A DNA stretch of 64,000 nucleotides from Micromonospora polyrhachis. GTDB taxonomy: Bacteria > Actinomycetota > Actinomycetes > Mycobacteriales > Micromonosporaceae. Positions 61,301-64,000 of this stretch are shown here, piece by piece. The notes under the pieces were generated by a model. The model ran no database searches, was not told where the DNA came from, and saw nothing but the letters and a program-made list of their open reading frames with translations. Location of the stretch: contig NZ_JACHJW010000001.1 of NCBI RefSeq assembly GCF_014203835.1, forward strand, positions 868,001 through 932,000. Reading direction: 5' to 3'. Every line of letters begins with the position of its first letter. Position 1 is the first letter of the stretch. The translations under genes were made by a program, and so were the position numbers.

Positions 61301-63537
61301 GTCATGGACGGCCCGGACGGCGGAGTGAGCGACACGGAACCAGCGGAGTTCGGTGCCGTGGTGTTGGGCGCCGACATGCCGGACGGAGTCGTCGGAGTGA
61401 CCGACACGTTGGTACGCGTCGCCCCGGTCGACGGCTGGTTGTTCGCCGTGTTCCCCGGCGCGGTGTTCGTGCCCGTGGTCGTGCTGGTGGTGCCGGGGGA
61501 CGTGGTCGTCGTACCTGGGGACGTGGTCGTCGTACCTGGGGACGTGGTCGTCGTGGCCGGTGTCGAGGGGTTGGTGGTGGTACCGGGCGTGCTGGTGGTG
61601 GTACCGGGCGTGCTGGTGGTGGTACCGGGCGTGGGGCCGGCGTTGACCGGTGCGGAGGTCGTCGGGCCGGTACCGGGCACCACGGTCGGCGTGTCAGTGG
61701 TGTTCCCGGTCTGACCGATGTCGGACGGGGACGTCGACGTTTCGCTCGTCGGTAGGGTGCCGGAGGGTGTCTGGTCGGAGACCCCGCCACCTGCCACGGG
61801 CTCGCCGCCGACCGGCACTCCGACCGGTGTGTTCGACGACGGGTTACCGCTTGTCGAACCGCCCTGTGTCGGGTCGCTCTGTGTGGTGTCGGTGCCCGTG
61901 CTCTGCCCGGTATCGGTCGTTCCGCTGTCAGTCGTGCCCGGGGCAGCGGTATCCACCTCAGGCGGGCTGAGCGTGATCGAGCCGGAGCCCGTGTTGGGGG
62001 CACTCGACGGCCCGCTGTCTGTGTCCCCGGCATCGCTGTTGCCGCTACCGGTACTCGAACCGCTGTTTGAACTCGAACCGCCGCTGTTCGACGAGGATCC
62101 ACCCGAGTTCGAGCCGCTGCCGCTGCCGCTGCCTGAGTTCGAGCTGGTGCCGCTGCCGCTACCCGAGTTCGAACCGGTGCCGCTGCCGGACGAGGATCCG
62201 CCCGAGTTGGTGCCGCCGGATCCGGTGCCACTGCCCGAGGAAGATCCTCCGGAGGAGGAGCCGCCGGTACCCGTGCCGGTGCCGCCGCCCGTACCAGTGC
62301 CGGTGCCGCCGCCCGTACCGGTGCCAGTGCCGCCGCCGGTGCCCGTACCGGTGCCCAGATTGCCGGTGTTGGCCCCACCGACGTTGAAGTTCCCGGAGTT
62401 GATCGGGCCGGTCTCTCCCAGTCCGGTGTTACCGGGAGTGATGTTGGTCGCGCCGCTGAGGGAGTTGGAGATCCCGGCGAGGCTGTTCCCGATGTTCGTG
62501 CCGATGTTGGTCAGGCCGGTCCGGCCGGCGCCACTGGTGAAGCCGCCGAGAATGGACTCGCCGGTCGGCAACTGCCACTGTCCGTTGACCATGCCGTTGG
62601 CCAGAGTGCTGGCAACCGGTGAGATCACCGCGTTCTGCATGCCGGAGGCGAGGGAGTTGCGCACCACCTGGGAGCCGGGGAAGTTCAAGCTGGGCGGGCT
62701 GAAGTTGACCGGAATTCGCGGTGCCACGTTGTTCCGGGCCCACTTGGTACCCGCGTTCAAGCCGACACCGAGAACAGCGCCGATGGCGCCACCGACGCCG
62801 GCGGTGAGGGTGCGCTTGGTGTCCCACTCCGAGCGCTCGCCGCTGTTCATCTGGTAGGCCTGCGCGCCGATGTCGATGATCAGCTCTTCGCCGACCTCCT
62901 TGGCGAGTTCGATCGCCATGACCCGACCAGCGTTCCGCAGGCTGGTCTGGGCGAGGCGTTGCCCAATCTGGCGCATGCTCGTCTGGAGGAAGAGCTTCAT
63001 ACCGGCCTTGGTGAACAACTGTCGGCCGAGCTGGGTGAGCAGGCGCTTGAAGGCCACCGTCACGGCCTGGCGACCCGCCGCCAGGATGCCGGGGATCGCG
63101 CCGGCCGAGACGCCACCCAGCCACGCCATGAGCAGGGCGACGAAGACCGCGATGACGGTGATGATGACGGCGATCAGAACGGTGAGCTTGGCGTACTCGA
63201 TCTCCAGAGCGGCGGCGTCGCAGCCGGCACCGAGTGCGGCGGCGGCTTCCTGGACCACCGGCAGACCGGTGTTCGGGCCGACGCCGATCTGGGTCCAGAG
63301 CTGGCCGAACGCCCCACCGGCACTGCCGCCCCAGTTCTCCAGGATCTGTAACGCGGCACCGTCGCCCTCACCGAGCGCCTCGCCAATCGCCTCGGAGAGC
63401 TGGACCCACGCCTCGCCGAGCTCGCGCAGCTTGTCTTCGTCGCCGGTGGGCCACGCCTCACCGGCGCTGACCCAGCAGATCGCGTCCCAGACCCAGGCGT
63501 ACTCGCCCAGCGTGCTCTTGGGATTGGGTATCGCCAA
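46378..63537 (-). CDS. Giant multidomain polymorphic toxin (5719 aa)
   Basis: Single open frame from TTG 63537. Approximate residues: 1-115 WXG100-like helices (AWVWDAICWVSAGEAWPTGD); 118-143 transmembrane; 350-920 Gly/Ser/Thr/Pro linker; 935-1105 YwqJ-like deaminase (GHGKCSEVALISDQ; PPCRSCEVY); 1160-1320 and 1450-1640 papain-like Tox-PL domains (NCADV/GGHAHTWNAV/WVDAQ; NCIDV/GSHAFLVVYP/WWDPQDG); 2035-2560 double-Rossmann flavoprotein-like region (RLVIGGGWAAT; RVLVFGAGASGAWDIE); 2580-2845 antisense of an embedded gene; 2850-4075 helical repeats with four membrane hairpins; 4076-4832 and 4833-5560 duplicated units each with a calpain-like protease (GGLGDCG or GGLGNCG; HAYDVV or HAYEVV; LRNPWN); proline linker; 5620-5719 C-terminal domain. 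Type VII export is inferred from the N-terminus and the WXG100 neighbour. Confidence 0.88.
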   Translation of the reverse strand: MAIPNPKSTLGEYAWVWDAICWVSAGEAWPTGDEDKLRELGEAWVQLSEAIGEALGEGDGAALQILENWGGSAGGAFGQLWTQIGVGPNTGLPVVQEAAAALGAGCDAAALEIEYAKLTVLIAVIITVIAVFVALLMAWLGGVSAGAIPGILAAGRQAVTVAFKRLLTQLGRQLFTKAGMKLFLQTSMRQIGQRLAQTSLRNAGRVMAIELAKEVGEELIIDIGAQAYQMNSGERSEWDTKRTLTAGVGGAIGAVLGVGLNAGTKWARNNVAPRIPVNFSPPSLNFPGSQVVRNSLASGMQNAVISPVASTLANGMVNGQWQLPTGESILGGFTSGAGRTGLTNIGTNIGNSLAGISNSLSGATNITPGNTGLGETGPINSGNFNVGGANTGNLGTGTGTGGGTGTGTGGGTGTGTGGGTGTGTGGSSSGGSSSGSGTGSGGTNSGGSSSGSGTGSNSGSGSGTSSNSGSGSGSGSNSGGSSSNSGGSSSNSGSSTGSGNSDAGDTDSGPSSAPNTGSGSITLSPPEVDTAAPGTTDSGTTDTGQSTGTDTTQSDPTQGGSTSGNPSSNTPVGVPVGGEPVAGGGVSDQTPSGTLPTSETSTSPSDIGQTGNTTDTPTVVPGTGPTTSAPVNAGPTPGTTTSTPGTTTSTPGTTTNPSTPATTTTSPGTTTTSPGTTTTSPGTTSTTTGTNTAPGNTANNQPSTGATRTNVSVTPTTPSGMSAPNTTAPNSAGSVSLTPPSGPSMTGQSVGTTQHGVPNQQSPTGQPATGQPATGQPGTNQPATSQPSTNQPNAPAQQDVRNTAPGTTEGARIPAAGGPVQQDGSLPVPEQSGAPDTNPTTNESAATPQTSDSGPTNTDSDLDSDPDAVVVPVVVPGPSSPTDTTAANPAPPASSGAVNPDTLRRSTGPTGKGTHSWQLDPTTVEGDPAGPEAEQALIEASRTMAKAIQQAVKNEIISKGKQPGMAGALLMPNGEITVHTSMTVDKSTNPPTTPSVHPLLQTLLDQTAQQLSRVGAGHGKCSEVALISDQLYQLEQQWISEGRPGTFDAYARSKFEGAKIVTHQLGKAFSDGTEYNHGDYRPPCRSCEVYVPALGIQPIVDTERLTGTNPPPESGVPGNGQPLVDSRPYGDPQGLNPPAETDQQALQNEVPKGPDNQPEVHPDPREGRWADLVNDGGPTNPGRATNCADVGLSFLSTWYGDPQVAAVTADPTTVENDSTARQEQVLGTNFDSDGHGQAALDAIADRLRQAGPGSSVLIITSWTGETGGHAHTWNAVNHNGTIIWVDAQIRAVSDTGPIHTTAVDGVWSITLDANGNPYTSSAAAPTVGGTNSGSRSQTGRPGATTENTDSSPAGSTDGDVSSPAAPEQTGNTDQSDTDPDADTDVDADTDTDPDADVDTDVDADTDYEGRPSLTDTRQFGPDQLAPIEDPQFQADLEQSLRTPDGFEVWADPLTHPYGQLINDGGPTQPGRNNNCIDVALAALSSFFGDPQVAAPRWADVNPDGSIETVLGEFDGDTRAADWIGGEWTPLPDNMPGTPAERAAAVAQQYADLHQQIADAGPGSAALVIANWVGYDENGDPLVDEDGNVLGEGSHAFLVVYPLDADGPVWWDPQDGSTWSQPPADYVADTHTLDSMIVPDGETDHDGGRGPGTDQPAARHAKPDSVAPVRGGLAGPGDPVTRTTGPGDPRGSGELRHRPERSGDSTSESAPTADHEAVQPGTPGGPDHRPAGVAGGRSDGLTGDSAGPDVRQAAAGTVFGGAALDADPARTTAAVQQALTTGPLPADAVADPATGTVVIDTPNGPFQVTVETVAVPPGTTVAPVATIQMSADGAVVQVSTSAQPDHIRRAMAAALAEADTVARDRADGVRTDATTALAEGSRPEGDGQLHLTPRDVGRLTELRVVLGDLQAATGGDPTTVAQLRAEALSLLVSTGLLEQNPTHDVHQLGSNVPVVGPDAAQARLDLARSLLGPDAAEVQNLIGLGRGDAQGLVGDIRSAQAEIRAEARAWAQQATMLRNEADQALTDRVDAALDGDPQHVFTRLVIGGGWAATANFVTLGAPADTGHGLPPVLCLSQGADPWADRQDLLMGQVPSELEIPGLPFQPAHFADQGTQFAPSSDFAAAVGAARALTGMPTYQGWATAVTPRPANATGWPDGANYQVTVGGRTFFTASVDIVSGPGPARVPSVPSSATGRFVDPATGYSVDRSGSSPVFRDPTGVVVDPNTLPPAARTVLGGQPSGRPLLTDTSGRLTNPLVVDPVTGYQVDPDTGRTYAPDGTTVDPDTVPDAARGRLGYAPDGSFTAPRPTNPTVDFGGQNLADAYRAGDRVLVFGAGASGAWDIEQAAASPASQIDWSARTMPLPDSQRTGDPALDAEAQLRYSFEGGYNRRNTLPGVGAYSDAAQVRVNDMSLREVVSVRHTVDGDFLVEFTDGSQQTYDRVVFSIGQDAQMAGGVADLVASLSLNPLTGPATTPGGEPDVLGLQDSSGGLRVLGAAAVNPAVTGRVPVEDRDILRNSLAAQATALPIDSYNIPPSIRFHAQRIAEANRTVPPFADDSGTGPGPRPGPAGRPGALPSRTPDVSDVGEVDEVRPGQTRVQPGEGTVPLVESDTQLGQVDVDGSLPGDSIPTLPVGNQVDGVPTETQVPQVGQDLAGGSRQGLGPVDADATALQSQPADLSQVGRGDQGTDTGVTDGVVTQIETGQPGQQPTGGDRGDQTGVDTGQDGVSDRDPSVDLGPVGQEVGPGQHDQLGEAAPQPGAGDQTGDGLTETAPQPGVQGTHPASLARGQVATGDAQSVVLDLQTDQVGMLGIQSPDAVGVTQPQGDVVGIGQDGGVDVVDRGHDGSVSTQERITASAIPNTAFHGEGRPQAEPQAVLDQARLAIRNVAAHAGVRSVAALPDGSYLVTRSDGSQFTLELTTGPVADRAVATSGFRPDGTAVVTVSDRAADSVIERGLAHEVAELASLDQAADPTATVVEPLNPADVAELVTMGHQVATADRWSAAAARRELAVVIDRLGLREGMLGADQRIAALPPQARAIVTEQYGGRAANAADRSQLRADRRNADPASNSTDPRPTGLPRLRTYTAAHLLATALTGAAAATAALYATNNPMAALISGAGAAAAALATGPIKWAAKRAGLAAEDRRARYDARQSARAAAETDVTTGTTLADGTAGVTDVAGQLDQTVSGLDQQVSALQQRLSSNEQRQRLMGRPRRFPSTNTGPTSTGSGPVSGGGTNPTSGGTGTPGTQPAPATGLTPHERGRIAELRSLAAQYDAASRWSRPAVGREIKALLDSLGLRQRNPGAEQRRALLPDDVAPLIQRFGESVSHTIRERLRVVTDRLPAEGQRPAKVAPWWMSIVENLPSMATAGTIATVAGVIVGDMKLGLAGIAGALAAAAASTVNDPIIARQEAAAKDTREAWDNDHPAMPADALLGQAADAIAAPIAEVTARAENAVDRASELEQRVGDLEQRLADAQRRQGLMEGARRLLFGDPATPGATTANTGPTANTGPTANTGPTANTGPTANTGPTANTGSGQPSSNVAPTVSSGNVTPVQPGTAPSVNTTETAALDQLAALAAQHSAARPLARPAITRQIRALVDQLGMRTDTPGYEQRRALLPAELAPVVDRFGKPGLFDVRTRFGPRPPVGAADGTTRPSNVPHWGVFAVEQTAGPVAQAGVTVGMAASLQALASAIAGPVNMLAGGLVSPLRDMLLKRVEARVKDARREWDLARPSPESTARVDRLAGPAVTAVTEATSRVDQVAGQLADITATVDAMTDQAGGPNGQTTPSGPATPSGPNADPNAPTPLTRADSWELQTAAHHVRTANKWAAKPALRELWTIIDRLGLRDGMLGAADRVTQLSPEAQQVVAEFGGDRSGRPQQLKTVQADRRAATDPRPTGLPPLRTYLVSSFATTMSAAAATTAVAALLSSPLAPVIPIAALAAAPVIGIAKWHAKRMSLAVDDRRSRFDTRSDARDAANRVDQVVDRLTQPVAELEQAVDRLNTELTSAEQATTALGDRLAESHRRTGLLSRLFGTQNNQSPSNNQPSPGDPGNPTSPGPNNPGPNNPDPGGGGGRITAAAVPGSSFHGLGRGVADPAGVWAAAQAAVSSVASAAGVAGIVQVGHGQYEVRLVSGPPLRVWLTVGPLDGGVVAQTVRNVDGSFTVTVSDRAVDGVVARALAHEVAELSALQTMGTLDSVPLDPGNVTGLIDPAGLSAHDHGRMAEIRILAQQYAGADSAQRLAIRSEIAALVDHLGLRPEVPNAASRWSLLPADVFVSLMQLTVSDVTSARVAEVLKGAPDLTESQRCQFYDYWHRASDSGTVLSDVELATRLHELAVSAETSQGGLPRLPSSAGQIVGLPAHLLDQVRVVDPVLADRLAREGVYVDLKGRFDLRPYAPAGSPEVNVDGSRPEFDLNTAAGRQALLWEDRVRARSAVRVEAAGDPAKLALLSTHDFHYVGDSRVMMMVPDALTAALRNMSPYTEAAVLHEGGATGVQPGGITAVADRVTLPEAKPNATAVQYGNPVDVKSSQPVPLWNGTPVREQVQQGGLGDCGHVATFGAVVGHNPAIINQMFQPNPDGTVDVFLHESTAPSSNTVPTGRRLRITVTPDVPVYAKMPGYAAFADQSNVGAAWASLLEKALAAVDRTWTAQRHEAWQARWRVTDPNASFAAPLGYARLNTGSDATLRAELLTQLTGEPARTSTLDPTPGQEHVVEAQLAGLLAAGSPVVLGSRGPTGNAALPHGLIAHHAYDVVSVANGQVQLRNPWNDKHPAQMSIRDFLDLMKPEYTHLDRQPVAPSTPVVAEQDNSATVDRVTDNDTSPDDSTGLDGGRITAAAVPGSSFHGLGRGVADPAGVWAAAQAAVSSVASAAGVAGIVQVGHGQYEVRLVSGPPLRVWLTVGPLDGGVVAQTVRNVDGSFTVTVSDRAVDGVVARALAHEVAELSALQTMGTLDSVPLDPGNVTGLIDPAGLSAHDHGRMAEIRILAQQYAGADSGQRLAIRSEIAALVDHLGLRPEVPNAASRWSLLPADVFVSLMQLTVSDVTSARVAEVLKGVPDLTESQRCQFYDYWHRASSSGTVLSDVELATRLHELAVSAEASQGGLPRLPSSAGQIVGLPAHLLDQVRVVDPVLADRLAREGVYVDLKGRFDLRPYAPVGSPEIKVDGGEVAFDLSTEAGRQALLWEDRARARSAVRVETAGDPAKLALLSTHDFHYVGDSRVMMMVPDVLTAALRNMSPYADGAVLQEGGPTGVYPGETTAVADRVTLPKAKPNRSRITYGRPVDSQTGQPFPLWNGQPTREQVQQGGLGNCGILATFASLAGHDPSVIGRLFQPNADGTVDVFLHESTAPSSNTVPTGRRLRITVTPDVPVPSNAPGNSAYANQAAVSAAWASLLEKALAAVDRTWSDAQRDAWQARWRGWNPNDTDRAAPLGYARLDVGSTPTMRAELLTQLTGEPARIGDFDPAPGQEHVTEALLTQLLALGSPVLVGSRGTDAYPAHLRNNLPHDLVAGHAYEVVGVSNGQVQLRNPWNSRHPTPMSVREFLDLMSSGYTHLDRQPAPPAPPTTASSPPVAPVVPSMPPAPPVAPPAPPPTLPTPPVVPPTPPAPPAPPPGPDVRSAPHGLGRVDIEEHAYNFVYYARLTADGTVDGLIVVEWGPQGQRSAQWTTNQQTGNESPDAGIPTGPWPVGRVEAERIAREVLGFELPDEPTLHEMLGG
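48068..49042 (-). repeat. Near-identical internal duplication, copy B
   Basis: About 975 bp matching 50339-51313 at a fixed offset of 2271 bp (757 codons) with about six mismatches by my count. The coding strand here uses many T-ending codons (GTT, GGT, GAT, ACT) and TTG, unlike the flanking gene. Confidence 0.9.
50339..51313 (-). repeat. Near-identical internal duplication, copy A
   Basis: Partner of 48068-49042. It encodes the module from ITAAAVPGSSFHGLGRG through the AHEVAEL helix region towards the calpain-like domain. Downstream, the two calpain halves have diverged far more. Confidence 0.9.
52934..53039 (-). repeat. 18-bp tandem repeat encoding GPTANT
   Basis: Six near-identical 18-bp units in the giant toxin gene, each encoding G-P-T-A-N-T, forming a flexible linker between helical modules. 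Confidence 0.85.
55000..55005 (+). promoter_or_regulatory. Candidate -10 of the embedded LRR gene
   Basis: TACGCT ends 6 bases before ATG 55012 and no ribosome site is present, fitting a leaderless transcript as proposed for other genes in this window. No clear -35. Confidence 0.3.
55012..55794 (+). CDS. TIGR02996-domain leucine-rich-repeat protein, antisense inside toxin gene
   Basis: 260 residues. N-terminus MTTIDDIYAAILADPDDIAL, then RLRYADSIRGLDAEHADLIR and LQIEYDRL, is the TIGR02996 repeat-companion domain (A-x-P-x-D-x-x-x-R-L-x-Y-A-D...R-x-x-F-I-R-L-Q). Leucine-rich repeats follow: LARLSSLDLSDNPIGDAGV, VRWLGLEGCGIGIDGAEAL and LPNLRYLRFGGNAVDLVP. Such proteins mediate protein contacts. 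It is a full gene with start, stop and a downstream hairpin, yet lies wholly within the giant toxin gene on the other strand. The toxin frame across it reads as Gly/Gln/Asp-rich low-complexity sequence, as expected of an antisense shadow. Confidence 0.8.
   Translation: MTTIDDIYAAILADPDDIALRLRYADSIRGLDAEHADLIRLQIEYDRLRVAGGDLPASEGSRMRALYARLRGRLSEPVAGLVTRTGLRRGFAELIVLPGADFLADGAEIYRRVPVRHAVLTGVDPGLVAAIAASGLLARLSSLDLSDNPIGDAGVRALVTSPHLGKVRWLGLEGCGIGIDGAEALAAAASQVLPNLRYLRFGGNAVDLVPHGEGWDAVSGQGPVDVHLPELGVRLDERYGPFPWLDARLAWTDFVDFTHV
55823..55844 (+). terminator. Hairpin after the embedded LRR gene
   Basis: CCGGGCCGGC, CA, GCCGGCCCGG: a perfect 10-bp stem beginning 28 bases after the LRR stop. It supports an independent transcription unit. 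Confidence 0.45.
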
Positions 63538-63590
63538 GCCCGCCCGCCCCTTTGCCGATGCCTGTCAGTTGAGTCGTGTGAGTCGTGACG

Positions 63591-63932
63591 CTACTTTTCG
63601 CCCTTACCGAACCAGCCGTCGACCATGTCGTCGACATCGACCGTACCGTCTACTGCTCCGGCGATGTCCGGACCCAGTTGCTGCATCCGCTCGACCAGCT
63701 TCTTTCCGGCGTCGAGCGTCAGGGTGGCCGGGGGCTCGTCGCCGGACAGATAGTTCTTGTTGAACTCCTCGCCCGCCTGGTCGGTGCCCCAGGGCTTGGC
63801 GCTGTTCAGACTGTTGATGGTCGAGGAGAGGGTGGCCCATCGCCCGGCCAGGGTGTCACCGGCCGCCGCCAGCGCGCTGGCCCCGCCTCGCGTCGCGCTC
63901 GGGTTGACGATGGTCTCGTGACTGTCGCTCAT
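63591..63932 (-). CDS. WXG100/ESX-like secreted protein
   Basis: 113 residues. Two-helix hairpin protein with a W-G turn: LAAAGDTLAGRWATLSSTIN, LNSAKPWGTDQAGEEFNKNY, then LTLDAGKKLVERMQQLGPDI. Size and layout fit the ESAT-6/CFP-10 superfamily exported by type VII secretion, although the motif is W-G-x-D rather than strict W-x-G. The C-terminus VDGWFGKGEK could present a secretion signal. It precedes the giant toxin by 53 bases and overlaps the gene before it, so it is probably the toxin's secretion partner. Confidence 0.8.
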   Translation of the reverse strand: MSDSHETIVNPSATRGGASALAAAGDTLAGRWATLSSTINSLNSAKPWGTDQAGEEFNKNYLSGDEPPATLTLDAGKKLVERMQQLGPDIAGAVDGTVDVDDMVDGWFGKGEK

Positions 63933-64000
63933 CGGTCCTCGTCTCCCGTTAGGTCGCGGTCGAGCTGGCGGAAGATGCCTTCTAGATCATGCTCCATGTA
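63929..64000 (-). CDS. Partial CDS at window edge (C-terminus)
   Basis: The last 23 codons before a TGA that overlaps the ATG of the WXG100-like gene: YMEHDLEGIFRQLDRDLTGD, then EDR. The start is outside the window, unless the ATG at 63997 is used. Coupling to the WXG100 gene suggests another component of the toxin export locus, for example a YbaB- or WXG-type protein. Too little is visible to assign a family. Confidence 0.55.
   Translation of the reverse strand, partial: YMEHDLEGIFRQLDRDLTGDEDR

Noticed and set aside
61490..62360. Possible non-coding microsatellites
   Set aside because: They encode in-frame Thr/Ser/Gly/Pro linkers of the toxin and are typical of secreted multidomain proteins.

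Overview
The window is very GC-rich and gene-dense, with many GTG/TTG starts and ATGA/TGATG stop-start overlaps. It carries a SARP-type regulator, NRPS and terpenoid biosynthesis genes and a WXG100-linked giant toxin gene. This points to a filamentous actinomycete, most plausibly Micromonosporaceae. The genus cannot be fixed from the sequence alone. I saw no rRNA, tRNA or CRISPR array.

Layout. 1-2262: tail of a biosynthetic operon (O-methyltransferase cut by the window edge, then a macrolide-type glycosyltransferase). 2326-13921: mixed single genes. These include a small membrane/XRE regulator operon, a GlxA-type AraC regulator with an apparent 5' frameshift, cupin, EEP-fold hydrolase, barstar-like protein, PLP lyase, ankyrin protein and glyoxalase-fold protein. 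An NmrA-like oxidoreductase is divergent from a SoxR-like MerR regulator across a MerR-type promoter with a 19-bp spacer. An alpha/beta hydrolase, a P-loop protein and a methyltransferase follow.

13976-32340: a biosynthetic gene cluster. A single-module NRPS (C-A-T-TE) on the minus strand diverges from a tightly coupled nine-gene plus-strand operon: polyprenyl synthase, UbiA prenyltransferase, squalene-cyclase-fold protein, FAD monooxygenase, HisC-like aminotransferase, GT2 glycosyltransferase, macrolide-type glycosyltransferase and P450. A large AfsR-type SARP follows. The logic resembles epoxide-initiated cyclisation of a prenylated precursor, then amination, glycosylation and oxidation. 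The product is unknown.

32776-40280: a five-gene minus-strand operon (SWIM zinc finger, DUF5691, VWA, MoxR-type AAA ATPase, DUF5682), with a 27-bp triplicated gene end between VWA and AAA. 40510-44153: small genes, including a tyrosine-phosphatase-like protein, a membrane-anchored Mrr-like nuclease, a short GntR regulator, a DivIVA-domain protein and a decayed DUF559 gene.

44213-64000: a type VII-secretion-linked polymorphic toxin locus on the minus strand. A WXG100-like protein precedes a 5719-residue protein with a deaminase, two papain-like (Tox-PL) domains, a double-Rossmann flavoprotein-like region, helical and membrane repeats, two calpain-like cysteine protease units and a short C-terminal domain. 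A SUKH-type immunity protein and two paralogous small proteins follow. Inside the giant reading frame, on the opposite strand, lies a complete TIGR02996/LRR gene (55012-55794) with a putative leaderless promoter and a terminator hairpin. The giant frame stays open across it. This is the most unusual object in the window.
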